Notes: a model not told the origin generated them from the sequence alone. Shown: positions 1 through 8,629, counted from the stretch's first letter. The stretch is DNA of 40,585 nucleotides from Methylophaga pinxianii (GCF_020447225.1 NZ_JAJAEO010000158.1:1-40585), one strand, 5' to 3'. Translations and numbers: made by a program.

Positions 1-2
1 TG

Positions 3-149
3 GTGGATGAGGATGATTGGCCGCAGTTTCTCAATATGTTGCAGCTTAAGGGTAAAGCCCGCATACGTGTGGCAGCTGTTTTGTCTGATGGCGACCAGCC
101 AGCCGGTCAATTTTTGGGAGAATATGTTGCATTGTCTGATAGACAATAA
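3..149 (+). CDS. C-terminal end of a YiiD-type thioesterase-domain protein (partial)
   Basis: An open frame enters from the left edge and ends at TAA 147-149, giving the last 48 residues of a protein. The visible segment includes GKARIRVAAVL and GQFLGEYVAL. This alternation of a basic-hydrophobic strand and a terminal G-x-Y-V-A strand resembles the end of the putative thioesterase (hot-dog fold) domain found at the C-terminus of YiiD-like proteins. No start is in the window. An overlapping frame beginning ATG at position 7 lacks this protein-like character and is a shadow. The assignment rests on a short C-terminal piece, so the family is tentative while the coding frame is fairly secure. Confidence 0.55.
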   Translation: MDEDDWPQFLNMLQLKGKARIRVAAVLSDGDQPAGQFLGEYVALSDRQ

Positions 150-225
150 ATTAGCCGGTAAGCTGGACGATAGCCGGATAAATTACTGATACACTCAGAG
201 AAGATACAAAGCAAGGATCAACCTC

Positions 226-1503
226 ATGTCTGCCAAACAGCCCTTTGTTTATCCGGAAATGCGCGTGGTATTTGTGTTACTGATTACCTGTTTTGCTGCC
301 TGGGGCGTGGCCGCGAATATGACCGATCCATTGGTGAAGGTATTTAGCAAAATCTTTGCGATGAGTAACTTGCAGGCGGCATTGGTGCAGTTTGCTTATT
401 ACGGGGCATATTTTTGTCTGGCAATTCCTGCCGCGTTTATTAACCGTCGATATTCTTATAAAACCGGTGTTTTATGTGGTTTGGGCTTGGCTGTAGTAGG
501 GGCCTTAGCGTTTTATCCAGCCAGTCTGGCAATGGATTATCATTATTTTCTGGCCGCCTTATTTATTCTGGCCGCAGGCTTATCTATTCTGGAAACTTCA
601 GCCAATCCGTTTGTTATGGCGATGGGGCCTTTAGAAAACGCAACGCGTCGGCTTAATCTGGCACAGGCCTTTAATCCGGTGGGGACCAATCTTGGCGTTT
701 TTCTCGCCGCCACCTTGATTCTGCCAAATTTGCATATTGCCGAAGCGGCTGATCGGGCATTAATGACGGTTGAAGAATTACAGTTGGTGCAATCTGCCGA
801 GCTTAAAGCCGTCATGTTGCCCTATGTCAGCATGGCATTGGCGTTATTAATTATTTGGCTGATGATTTTATTCTCAAAAGTGCCACAACCCCGTGAGGCC
901 GTTGCCTCAAGCATCAGTGAACTGAATTTTGCTCAGATATTTAAACGCCTGATGGCCAATACCCATTATCGCTATGGTGTGATTGCTCAGTTTTTTAATG
1001 TGGCCGCACAAGTCTGCGTATGGACGTTCACCATCCAGTATGTGCAGCAGATACTGGGTGGCACTGCAGCCGACGCCAGCATTTATCTGCAATACAGTTT
1101 GCTGGTTTTTTTAGTGTCACGCTTTGCGATGACCTGGTTAATGGGCTATGTTCGGCCGACAGTGCTGATGACCCTACTTGCACTCACCGGAAGTGGTTTA
1201 TGTGTCTTTGCGATGTTCAGTACAACAATTTTTGGTGTGTGGGCAGTTGTGTTGATCTCGGCCTGTTTATCACTGATGTTTCCAACTATATACAGTGTGG
1301 CATTAAAAGGATTAGCTGAAGATACTAAATTTGGCGCGGCGGGCTTGGTGATGGCGATTCTCGGTGGAGCCATCATGCCTTTGTTTCAGGGGGCATTGAT
1401 TGATGTTTCTAATACGGCGTTGTCGTACAGTGTGCCAGCTGTGTGTTTTCTGGTGGTCGCGGCGTATGCTTATTTTGATGTGCGGTCAAAAAGAGCATGT
1501 TAG
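226..1503 (+). CDS. FucP-like MFS sugar:proton symporter
   Basis: This 425-residue protein has about 12 hydrophobic segments and belongs to the fucose permease (FucP/GluP) branch of the major facilitator superfamily. FucP relatives import L-fucose, glucose or galactose, or N-acetyl sugars with protons across the inner membrane. The diagnostic part is residues about 120-155, where ETSANPFV is followed by ATRRLNLAQAFNPVG, a FucP-family signature. The ATG follows an AGGA Shine-Dalgarno (SD) sequence at normal spacing. No sugar-catabolic gene lies beside it, so the substrate cannot be named. The gene ends 2 nt before the convergent cold-shock/Excalibur gene, with no hairpin terminator between the two stops. 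Confidence 0.88.
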   Translation: MSAKQPFVYPEMRVVFVLLITCFAAWGVAANMTDPLVKVFSKIFAMSNLQAALVQFAYYGAYFCLAIPAAFINRRYSYKTGVLCGLGLAVVGALAFYPASLAMDYHYFLAALFILAAGLSILETSANPFVMAMGPLENATRRLNLAQAFNPVGTNLGVFLAATLILPNLHIAEAADRALMTVEELQLVQSAELKAVMLPYVSMALALLIIWLMILFSKVPQPREAVASSISELNFAQIFKRLMANTHYRYGVIAQFFNVAAQVCVWTFTIQYVQQILGGTAADASIYLQYSLLVFLVSRFAMTWLMGYVRPTVLMTLLALTGSGLCVFAMFSTTIFGVWAVVLISACLSLMFPTIYSVALKGLAEDTKFGAAGLVMAILGGAIMPLFQGALIDVSNTALSYSVPAVCFLVVAAYAYFDVRSKRAC

Positions 1504-1505
1504 TG

Positions 1506-2063
1506 TTAACAATGCTGTGCTTCACAAGGTATGCCATCATTATCCCCATCCATTTCAGTGTTGGGGCAATGTTCAAGAAAATAAGCGGCCTCATCACATG
1601 ACGTTATCTCACTACAATGGGTTCTCCCATCACAGGTAAATTGATTCGCATTCACCTCCGATAACGTTTGACTTGTGTTATTCGGTGCAGTGGATTGACT
1701 GGTTACTGCTGCCGGAGCAGAAGTAAATTTTTGAGCAACGCTCATCACAATCAAACCAATCACCAGCAATGCAATGACTGCACTTATTGATTTGGTGGCT
1801 TTTCCTGGTGTTTTACTGAGTTGAACCGTCGAAGCATGGGCTTTGTTTTTTGTGTTTCCTGCCCGGCTGATATTTATTGCTCTGGTTTTTCCATCAGCAG
1901 TAGTCTCGATTTCAAACCCTAATAGTTCTCCGACTTTGGGGCGCGGGCTACCGCTCGGAAAAGCGGAAATATGCACAAACACTTCTTGTTGATTTTGCTC
2001 GCAGAGAATAAATCCAAACCCTCTGTTGTCTTTCCATTTGACTAATTTTCCATGCATCTTCAT
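1506..2063 (-). CDS. Cold-shock domain - membrane segment - Excalibur domain protein
   Basis: This 185-residue protein has three parts. Residues 1-67 form a cold-shock (OB-fold, single-strand nucleic-acid-binding) domain with RNP1-like NRGFGFI (13-19) and RNP2-like VFVHI (28-32). Residues about 93-112 form one transmembrane helix. Residues about 141-185 form an Excalibur calcium-binding domain with six cysteines and the acidic loop DGDNDGIPCE. The charge pattern around the helix (lysine-rich before it) suggests the nucleic-acid-binding domain is cytoplasmic and the Excalibur domain periplasmic, which is inference. ATG codons at residues 1 and 3 are both possible and neither has a strong SD. 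Domains of both families occur in many small bacterial proteins; the role of this combination is unknown. Confidence 0.82.
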   Translation of the reverse strand: MKMHGKLVKWKDNRGFGFILCEQNQQEVFVHISAFPSGSPRPKVGELLGFEIETTADGKTRAINISRAGNTKNKAHASTVQLSKTPGKATKSISAVIALLVIGLIVMSVAQKFTSAPAAVTSQSTAPNNTSQTLSEVNANQFTCDGRTHCSEITSCDEAAYFLEHCPNTEMDGDNDGIPCEAQHC

Positions 2064-2166
2064 TACACAGTCTTTTCATTAACAGCCTCGCAACATAACA
2101 AAGCTTCGGACTTTAAGAAAGTGTTAAGTGTTCACAAGACGAAATGTGATGCTGGTTTATCCTGCG

Positions 2167-2718
2167 TTAATCAACCTCCGAGCGAGCGGATTTTTCTTTC
2201 CCCGGAACCACAATACCTCTCAGGCTGGAGCGTGCTTGACTGTTTTCTTGCTGCACTACACTGAATGATCCGTCGGTTTCCAAAACCACAGCCTTAACAT
2301 GTTCAAAGGTTTGCTTGCCCGCTGAACGCACAGCAGAGTGAATTTCAGCTTCCGTAACACGGGCATGCTTCATGGCTGTCGGGATAAGTTCTCCTTCATA
2401 AACCAGCAATGCCGGTTCGCCGGTTATTATCTTGCGAACCCATGGCACTCTTACACTGGTCCAGGTCACCAGAAACTGGATGCCGATAAGTAGTGCAAAA
2501 GCCAAGGTACCCTCTGCCAGTGCGACATCACGGTTTAATAAAATAGTAGCCAGCGTCGAACCCAAGGCAACGGTCACCACCAGATCAAAAGCATTCATTT
2601 TTGACAGAGTTCTACGGCCGGATATTCTCAGCAGTAACACTAAACTGATATAGGCCAGCAGCCCAATAATTAAGGTACGAAACAATGTCTCCCAATTATC
2701 AAAAAATAGTTGGCTCAT
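2167..2718 (-). CDS. DUF421 (YetF-like) membrane protein
   Basis: This 183-residue protein has three N-terminal hydrophobic segments (about residues 10-95) and a soluble C-terminal domain. RISGRRTLSKMNAFDLVVTVALGS is spread over the region around residues 30-55, which is the conserved part of the DUF421/YetF family (described here only by its RRTLS and FDLVV elements). The family is linked to membrane or envelope functions in spore-formers, but its activity is not established. I chose ATG 2718 because GGAG lies 7 nt upstream; an in-frame GTG at 2730 lies upstream of that SD. The next gene upstream on this strand is the CDF transporter, 77 nt away. Confidence 0.85.
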   Translation of the reverse strand: MSQLFFDNWETLFRTLIIGLLAYISLVLLLRISGRRTLSKMNAFDLVVTVALGSTLATILLNRDVALAEGTLAFALLIGIQFLVTWTSVRVPWVRKIITGEPALLVYEGELIPTAMKHARVTEAEIHSAVRSAGKQTFEHVKAVVLETDGSFSVVQQENSQARSSLRGIVVPGKEKSARSEVD

Positions 2719-2795
2719 AATTATCTCCACAGATATTTATTAGCGTTGAAAGGAGCTGGGACTTATGACCTGAAATTTAAGCAGTAAAGAACAGG

Positions 2796-3716
2796 TTATC
2801 TATCCTGATGACAAGCGTGACTGTCACCCAGTAAACAAAAGAGCGCCTGATTGGCTGATTCCAGCTGGATGGTGGCATGTTCAATAGCAAAATGGTCATG
2901 CAGATCATGCTGCAGCTGAGATAAAAAAGCGTTATCCAGCGGGATACCCTTGACTACCAGATGCACGGTGAGTGCGGTTTCACTGGTACTTAATGGCCAG
3001 ATATGTAAATCATGCAACGAGTCGACCTGTTCCAAATCTAACAAATAACGCTGGATTTGTTGCAAATCGATATTTTTCGGAACAGCATCCATCGCATAAT
3101 TTAATGATTCACGTAATAAGCGCCAGGTTCCTACCAGAATAATCGCCACAATCAGTAAGCTGACCATGGGATCAATCCATAACCAGCCTTTAAAAATAAT
3201 AAATAATCCGGCAATCACTACCCCAAGGGACACCCCGGCATCTGCTGCCATATGGAGGAACGCCCCCCTAATATTCAAGTCATGCTGTTGTCCCTTGAAA
3301 AACAGCAATGCGGTAATGGTATTAATCACTACGCCAATACTGGCGACAATAATCACGGTTAAACCCTGAACAGGCTGGGGATCTAACATTCGGTTGATAG
3401 ACTCCCAGGCAATGCCTCCTAAAGCAATCAACAGCATGATAGAGCTGATTAAGGCCGCCATCACCGTTGCTTTTCGAAAGCCATAGGTACGTTTTTCAGT
3501 GGCGGCTTTTTTCGCCAGAATATTAGCGCCCCAGGCCAGCAGTAAACTTACTACATCACTCAGGTTATGCCCGGCATCTGCTAATAGCGCCATTGAACTT
3601 GCCAGAATGCCATAGCTGGCCTCAATAATGACAAATGCGACATTGAGTGAAATACCTATCGCAAAAGCGCGATTGTAGTTAGCAACTTCGTGGTGATGGT
3701 GGTGACTGTGTTCCAT
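2796..3716 (-). CDS. Cation diffusion facilitator (CzcD/ZitB-type zinc exporter)
   Basis: This 306-residue inner-membrane protein has six predicted membrane helices and a cytoplasmic C-terminal domain. It should exchange Zn2+ (possibly Co2+ or Cd2+) for protons and expel the metal from the cytoplasm. The metal-site residues of the CDF family are present: D47, H50 and D54 in ADAGHNLSD (helix 2), and H155 and D159 in HMAADAG (helix 5). This is the HxxxD/HxxxD pattern of zinc-selective members. A short histidine run near the N-terminus (SHHHHH) could bind metal. The start at 3716 has GGAAG just upstream; the frame extends to 3743, but that extension lies before the SD. Confidence 0.93.
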   Translation of the reverse strand: MEHSHHHHHEVANYNRAFAIGISLNVAFVIIEASYGILASSMALLADAGHNLSDVVSLLLAWGANILAKKAATEKRTYGFRKATVMAALISSIMLLIALGGIAWESINRMLDPQPVQGLTVIIVASIGVVINTITALLFFKGQQHDLNIRGAFLHMAADAGVSLGVVIAGLFIIFKGWLWIDPMVSLLIVAIILVGTWRLLRESLNYAMDAVPKNIDLQQIQRYLLDLEQVDSLHDLHIWPLSTSETALTVHLVVKGIPLDNAFLSQLQHDLHDHFAIEHATIQLESANQALFCLLGDSHACHQDR

Positions 3717-3845
3717 TCTGCTTCCGGGATCAATTGATATCAAAAGCTATTGTCGGCCAAAACAATAGATTCACTTTGGATGAGCTTTCAGACAGGCAAG
3801 GATCACGCTTATTAAAGCGGATGTCTATAAAAATGCCTTTATTGT

Positions 3846-5156
3846 TCAGGAGCCGCTTTGTCTCAGAGCATTAATGATTCGGTTTTGTTCTTCTTCGGCA
3901 TAAAAACTTGGGTCATCAAACAAATCACGTTGTTGTGGATCAAACATCATATTCAGCGCTTGAGCACTGGTTTGTAGCATGGGTTCAAAGTGTGCGCTTT
4001 TACCACTGACCAAGTCGACTACATGGCGACGGCGATAGATGGCGTATGCCGCCAGACCAATGAAAACAACCCCTATATAAATGGGTAAGCCATGCGCTCC
4101 GATAACCGTCATTAACCAGCCTGAGATAACCGGGGCGAAAGCACAGCCAGCGCCATGCAACACCAGCATGTCAGAAGACCCGGAAACGATTTCATCCGGA
4201 TTTAACTGGTCAATCAACTGGGCGACAGCCAGAGGATAAATGGAAAATGATAGACCGCCCCAGATAAAGAACATGCCCAGCAAAATACGCTGGCTAGGCG
4301 CAATCGTCATTAATAGCGCCATGATGGCGGCCAGGATCACCACCCACGTCATGACTTTTGGGCGATCATGTTTATCCGAGTAGCGACCGATAGGGATTTG
4401 CAAAACCGCTCCACCGATAATGGTCAAACTCATGATCATTGCGATACCACTGATATCGTAGCCAAGTTGAGTGGCATAAATCGGTGTCATCGACCAGAAA
4501 GCACCCATTGCCAAACCGGACAAAGCCGCTCCGGCAACCGCCAGAGGAGCGATTTTTAATAGATTCTTCAGACTGCTTTTGGGTCTTTCAGTGGCGATAT
4601 TGGGTTGATTGCGACGAGTCAGTGTCAATGGCAGAATCGCCCAGCTCACCAAAATGGAGACCAAAGCGAATAATAAAAATCCTTCAGGCGAATCAAGATG
4701 CAGCATTTGTTGGGCAATGGCGAGCGCGCCCAGATTGACCACCATGTAGAACGCAAAGATGCGACCACGCTCATGGCTTGCAGCCTGACTGTTTAGCCAG
4801 CTTTCAATCACCGTCATTAAGGTGATGTAGGCTAATCCATAAAAAAAACGAAAGCCCATCCAGGCCCATTGATCGATAAAGATAATATGCAACAGCGTGG
4901 TCGTCGCGCAGACTGAGGCACAAAAAGCAAACGTACGAATATGCCCCATACGGCGAATCAAGCGTCCACTGACCCAGGTGCCACAGATAAAACCGACAAA
5001 ATAGGCCGACATAATCATGCCCATGACAGCACTGGAAAAGCCTTCACTGGTACCGCGGAGGGTGAGGAGAGTACTAATCAATCCATTACCCAGTAACAGC
5101 AGAGCGACACTCCACAAAATGGATTGGATTGGTTTGAGCAGTGCCAGAGATTGCAT
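3846..5156 (-). CDS. YcaD-like MFS transporter
   Basis: This 436-residue protein has about 12 hydrophobic segments. The early SAYFVGFICGTWVSGRLIRR stretch is a motif-A-like loop after helix 2. The middle AYITLMTVIESWLNS, where a Glu and Trp follow helix 4, is typical of the YcaD group of the major facilitator superfamily. Substrates of this group are unknown. The C-terminal tail after the last helix (about residues 385-436) is soluble and acidic, as in other members. The ATG is preceded by AGGAG at 6-7 nt. It is transcribed toward the CDF gene with a 129-nt gap, so the two need not share an operon. Confidence 0.88.
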   Translation of the reverse strand: MQSLALLKPIQSILWSVALLLLGNGLISTLLTLRGTSEGFSSAVMGMIMSAYFVGFICGTWVSGRLIRRMGHIRTFAFCASVCATTTLLHIIFIDQWAWMGFRFFYGLAYITLMTVIESWLNSQAASHERGRIFAFYMVVNLGALAIAQQMLHLDSPEGFLLFALVSILVSWAILPLTLTRRNQPNIATERPKSSLKNLLKIAPLAVAGAALSGLAMGAFWSMTPIYATQLGYDISGIAMIMSLTIIGGAVLQIPIGRYSDKHDRPKVMTWVVILAAIMALLMTIAPSQRILLGMFFIWGGLSFSIYPLAVAQLIDQLNPDEIVSGSSDMLVLHGAGCAFAPVISGWLMTVIGAHGLPIYIGVVFIGLAAYAIYRRRHVVDLVSGKSAHFEPMLQTSAQALNMMFDPQQRDLFDDPSFYAEEEQNRIINALRQSGS

Positions 5157-5427
5157 GCCGTGCTCCTTGATGAATTATCCATTTGTTTGTTTCTGAATCA
5201 TTGCGCACCAAAATAAGGCTAATAATGATTCTGCGTCTTCAGCATGCTGAGAGTTGAACGGTTGCTCAACACGCATAAATAAATGTTCAGGGCGTGATCA
5301 CAGCTTACCAGTGATGAGACCGAAATGGTTTATGCAAGGTCCTATGCAATTGTCGAACCGTATCGCGTCAGCGATATAGCGACGATGTGAATAATGCGAA
5401 ACAGCTCAAAAAATAGAGTCTGACAGT

Positions 5428-6363
5428 TTAACCAATCAAACTGTGATAAAGCGGAATGCCGACAAGCACATTAAAGGGGAAAGTCAGCCCCAAAGAAGCC
5501 AGCATCGCCAGGCCAATATCCGCTTGCGGAATGGCTGCCCGCACGGCAACAGGAGCAGCGATATAGGAAGCACTTGCCGTCAAACTGGCCAAAATTAATA
5601 TGGAACCTTCAGGTAAGCCAAGCAGTTTACCGGTGAATAATCCAACCAATGCCAGAATGGATGGTGCAATCACAGCAAAAAGCACCACGGGAATTTTCTC
5701 GCGAGACATGTTGCTTAACGCTTCAGCTGCGACCAGCCCCATTTCCAGAAGAAACAAGGCCAGCACGCCCATAAATGCACCCATATAAAGATCGGTCACG
5801 CCGGCACCTTGCCTCGGCCCATACATCCAACCAATAATGACCCCACCAATTAACAGGATAACCCCTCGGTTGGTTAACGATTCATGCAAAATACTGAATA
5901 TCCCACCTGAGGAGGTCTGTTTTAACCCGCTAAATTGACGGTAAAGCATCAAACCGATAACAATGGCGGGTAGCTCCAGTAGCACCAGATAAAGTGTCAC
6001 CTGACCACCAACGACCATTTGATGACTTTCAGCATAAGCCAGTGCTACTGCAAAGGTACCTGCACTCACCGAACCATAATGAGCCGCAAAGCTGGCGCTA
6101 TCGGCCAAAGGCAAACGTACGATTTTTAACAAGAGCGGGAACAGGATAAGCGGGATCAGGAATCCCAGTAAGGCGACTGATAATAGCTCGGGTAAAAGTC
6201 CCCAACCCATATTGCCATGTAATGCCATGCCGCCTTTAAGGCCGATTGTCAGCATCAGTAACAGGCTTAAAACATCGTAAGCCGCTTTGGGGATGGCCAG
6301 ATCAGATTTGACTAATCCACCGACTAAACCCAATATAAAAAACATGACAACGATATCTGGCAT
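5428..6363 (-). CDS. SbtA-like sodium-dependent bicarbonate transporter
   Basis: This 311-residue, almost entirely hydrophobic protein has about ten membrane segments. FFILGLVGGLVKSDLAIP at the N-terminus, GLKGGMAL, FAAHYGSVSAGTF and the late LILASLTASASYIAAPVAVR segment match the SbtA (DUF897) family, whose cyanobacterial members import HCO3- with Na+. It is shorter than many cyanobacterial SbtA proteins, mainly in the central linker. No SbtB-like PII partner, carboxysome or RuBisCO gene is in the window. The inferred role is bicarbonate supply for anaplerotic carboxylation or pH homeostasis. The ATG has GAGG at normal spacing. Confidence 0.85.
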   Translation of the reverse strand: MPDIVVMFFILGLVGGLVKSDLAIPKAAYDVLSLLLMLTIGLKGGMALHGNMGWGLLPELLSVALLGFLIPLILFPLLLKIVRLPLADSASFAAHYGSVSAGTFAVALAYAESHQMVVGGQVTLYLVLLELPAIVIGLMLYRQFSGLKQTSSGGIFSILHESLTNRGVILLIGGVIIGWMYGPRQGAGVTDLYMGAFMGVLALFLLEMGLVAAEALSNMSREKIPVVLFAVIAPSILALVGLFTGKLLGLPEGSILILASLTASASYIAAPVAVRAAIPQADIGLAMLASLGLTFPFNVLVGIPLYHSLIG

Positions 6364-6416
6364 ATAGAGTCCTCATTTCCAAGCCAGCGCACTTTAATGT
6401 AATTTGTGCAAAATTC

Positions 6417-6897
6417 CTACCTGGATCGTTCAAAAGTCACCATACTGCGAGTCATCTCTTGCCCAGGCCAATTGGTCATCACACCCCATGGCGTAAAGAC
6501 TTGTAGCCGATCACCAGTTATTTTGAATTCACGAGCTTGCTCGGTATCAACCCATTGAGGGTTGCAAGCTACTTCAACGCTAGTGACCCATTGGTTACCT
6601 TCAATGCGATATCTCCCGGTATAGGAGATGATTGAATCCAACAAGCGGGCCTTGTCTTCTATCTTTTTTGCAGGCTTACGGCCTTCACCCGTTAAAACAA
6701 ATCAGACACGTTGTTCTGCTGTGAATATGACATAGCCGGCTGGCTTTTTACCCATTGGATGAAATATTTCACCGGTTTTTTTCAACCTCGACTTCATAGG
6801 AAACCAGCTTCCACGCGCCGTGCATTTGACTTTGATCACTGGCAAAACTGTTTGACATCAACATGATGAAGAACAGGGCAGATAGGTTTCTCAGCAT
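6417..6897 (-). pseudogene. Lipocalin-like domain protein, broken by a frameshift and a stop
   Basis: Reading leftward from ATG 6897, a signal-peptide-like start (MLRNLSALFFIMLMSNSFAS) leads into QMHGAWKLVSYEVEVEK, the first strand of the lipocalin-like (Lipocalin_5 type) domain. The frame is lost at a run of seven A (plus-strand T run 6776-6782). One base fewer would restore TGEIFHPMGKKPAGYVIFTAEQRV. A TGA at 6702-6704 then interrupts the restored frame, after which FVLTGEGRKPAKK and SYTGRYRIEG continue to TAG 6417-6419. The intact 3' piece alone would give a 75-residue frame from 6644. Two independent lesions in one otherwise colinear domain argue for a pseudogene, though the homopolymer change could be a sequencing error. 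Confidence 0.78.
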
Positions 6898-6916
6898 CTC
6901 TGTTTAATGAGACGGC

Positions 6917-7669
6917 TTAAAATTCAAAAGCGGCAATCAGAGGAGCGTGATCCGATAGCATTTTCCATGAAGAATGGGGAGGGCATTCACAAAATGTCGG
7001 TTCAAGACCACGGTAGTAAATTCTATCCATTTTGAAAATAGGCATCCAGGACGGCCAGGTGCGGGCATGACGCTTATGCAGGGTTCGAAACGCTTCTTTT
7101 AAATCAAGCCGTTGAGTAAAGTGTTTTTCTGCCTGTCCGTTCCAGTCATTAAAGTCCCCGGCAACAATCAGCGGGGCATCATGTGGTACATGTTCATCGA
7201 TACGCTCACAAAGCGTCTGCAACTGGCGTTTGCGCTCGGTGCCGGTCAAGCCAAGATGCAGACAGATAATATGTAATTCATTTTGAGTGTCTGGAATATG
7301 AATGACGCCGTGCAATAAACTGCGGCTGGCCCAGGAATAGGGTGATACATTGATGTTTTCCCAGCTCTGCAGAGCATATTTGCTGAGAATGGCATTACCA
7401 TGATGACCCACGCTGTAAACGGCATTTTTGGCGTAAGCAAAGTGTGGCCACATATCTTCCGCAATAAAATCACAGTGTGGACAATCCGGCCAATGCTGAT
7501 GTTTTTGCTGATGGCCCGAGTGCTCACCCTGGATTTCCTGCAACAGCATAATATCGGCATCTGCTTCACGAAGTGCCTCACGCATTTCATGCAAAATAAA
7601 CTGCCGATTGCCGGTATTAAAGCCCTTATGCAGGTTGTATGTCAGAATTCTAAGTGATTGTTTGGACAT
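6917..7669 (-). CDS. Endonuclease/exonuclease/phosphatase-family hydrolase
   Basis: This 250-residue protein has the EEP fold motifs in order: LTYNLHKG near the N-terminus, the metal-binding glutamate in MLLQEIQG (about residue 45), the catalytic histidine region ICLHLGL, the GDFND loop (about 170-175) and a terminal SDHAPL. These belong to a Mg-dependent phosphodiesterase or phosphatase superfamily that includes DNases, sphingomyelinases and phosphoinositide phosphatases. The closest style is YbhP-like proteins, often linked to cardiolipin-synthase loci. No signal peptide is visible. The reaction and substrate are unknown. It ends 20 nt before the start of the lipocalin-like pseudogene and may share its transcript. 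Confidence 0.85.
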   Translation of the reverse strand: MSKQSLRILTYNLHKGFNTGNRQFILHEMREALREADADIMLLQEIQGEHSGHQQKHQHWPDCPHCDFIAEDMWPHFAYAKNAVYSVGHHGNAILSKYALQSWENINVSPYSWASRSLLHGVIHIPDTQNELHIICLHLGLTGTERKRQLQTLCERIDEHVPHDAPLIVAGDFNDWNGQAEKHFTQRLDLKEAFRTLHKRHARTWPSWMPIFKMDRIYYRGLEPTFCECPPHSSWKMLSDHAPLIAAFEF

Positions 7670-7760
7670 TCCATCTCTGAAAAAAAGCGAAAGTCATACA
7701 GTAACATCTCTTTATGACAGAGAGTATCACTCATGTTAAATACGACTAAGCCATGGTAAA

Positions 7761-7792
7761 AAAATGCCTGCTCATCTTTGAACAGGCATTTT
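7761..7792 (-). terminator. Rho-independent terminator of the retropepsin-like gene
   Basis: Arms AAAATGCCTG (7761-7770) and CAGGCATTTT (7783-7792) form a 10-bp stem with a 12-nt loop. On the minus strand the stem is followed by a run of seven T. It lies 32 nt past the stop of the retropepsin-like gene. On the plus strand the tail is only four T, so it acts mainly leftward. Confidence 0.75.
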
Positions 7793-7823
7793 AAACCAGA
7801 TTGTTTTGACGGGGCTTAGCAAT

Positions 7824-8366
7824 TTAAGGTTTCACGACAGGAAGTTCTTCCGGGTCTTTCTTAGCTAATTTCACTTCACATTCTGGCGAGGCAATCATTT
7901 TCTCTGCTGAACTCACCAGTAATGAGTTTTCGAGAAAATTACGACCAACCAGGATCGGGAAAGTCATGTTGCTACGATCTGCCAGAGTAAACCGGGTTTC
8001 TTCATAATAGTCACCCACACACAGTCCCATTTCGACAACATAGCGTGTTTGCTCACCACTGGCCTGGGTCACGGTGACCGTTTCAACCAAAGGTCGGGTA
8101 ATGACATGCTCATTATCTTCATGATCCACAAACTTGAAGCGGATCATTTTTTCACCATCTTGCTCAAAGGTTTCAGTATCAACGGCATACATTGAATTGG
8201 TTGCTGCTCCGGTATCGATGCGAGCATTGGTTTTGATGTCGCCCGGAAATAAAGTCACGATTTCCTGATGACCGAGAACCGATTGTTCTTCAATATCAAT
8301 TTTGTCTTCATTGGCATGTGCTGCGAAGCTGAAAGCCAATAACAAGCTCAAAGTGAGTTTACGCAT
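7824..8366 (-). CDS. Exported retropepsin-like protein (RimB/DUF785, 'ATP-dependent zinc protease' family)
   Basis: This 180-residue protein starts with a clear Sec signal peptide (residues 1-18, cleavage near AHA-NE). The mature part carries ARIDTGAATNSM with D51 in the D-T-G-A aspartic-protease-like motif, followed by a second strand pair ending FPILVGRNFL. This is the COG4067/DUF785 family, long labelled 'ATP-dependent zinc protease' but retropepsin-like in fold; RimB, which works with the RimK glutamate ligase, is a relative. No rimK is in the window, and the signal peptide places this copy in the periplasm, so its substrate is unknown. AGGA precedes ATG. The gene diverges from htpG across a 260-nt region holding a large palindrome. 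Confidence 0.85.
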   Translation of the reverse strand: MRKLTLSLLLAFSFAAHANEDKIDIEEQSVLGHQEIVTLFPGDIKTNARIDTGAATNSMYAVDTETFEQDGEKMIRFKFVDHEDNEHVITRPLVETVTVTQASGEQTRYVVEMGLCVGDYYEETRFTLADRSNMTFPILVGRNFLENSLLVSSAEKMIASPECEVKLAKKDPEELPVVKP

Positions 8367-8416
8367 GGTGTCTATCCTTTTCTAAATTATTTGAATTGGG
8401 TGGGCATCATGGCCAT

Positions 8417-8476
8417 GGGTCTATTTATCTTTATATCGCCACCACTGCTGGTGGCGATATAAAGATAAATAGACCC
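8417..8476. repeat. Perfect 28-bp inverted repeat with 4-nt loop
   Basis: The left arm 8417-8444 begins GGGTCTATTTATCTT and ends CGCCACCA. The right arm 8449-8476 is its exact reverse complement. Only CTGC (8445-8448) separates them. It lies between the divergent retropepsin-like gene (start 8366) and the htpG promoter (8560). There is no T tract as in a normal terminator, and the outer halves of the arms are AT-rich. It could be an RNA hairpin in the retropepsin leader, a roadblock between divergent genes, or a solo mobile-element-like palindrome. Confidence 0.9.
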
Positions 8477-8559
8477 TAACACAAGGTTTATTAATTCAAG
8501 CTTAATCGATGTTAAACAGCTGATTAATGAGATTTTTACGTTTTTTAAACTCAAATACT

Positions 8560-8588
8560 CTTGATATCCAATCTGACCAACCCCATCT
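8560..8588 (+). promoter_or_regulatory. Sigma-32 (heat-shock) promoter of htpG
   Basis: The -35 element CTTGATA (8560-8566) and the -10 element CCCCATCT (8581-8588) are separated by 14 nt. They match the RpoH consensus CTTGAAA / CCCCATNT almost completely. Transcription should begin near 8595, about 35 nt before the htpG ATG. This also rules out a TTG at 8561 as the htpG start, because it lies inside the -35 element. Confidence 0.88.
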
Positions 8589-8629
8589 GTGAGTCATCGT
8601 TAAAACAGCCAGATGGAGGCAACACAGAA

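Noticed and set aside
8561-8629. 23-residue N-terminal extension of HtpG from TTG 8561
   Set aside because: The TTG is part of the sigma-32 -35 element, and the extension precedes the GGAGG ribosome site.
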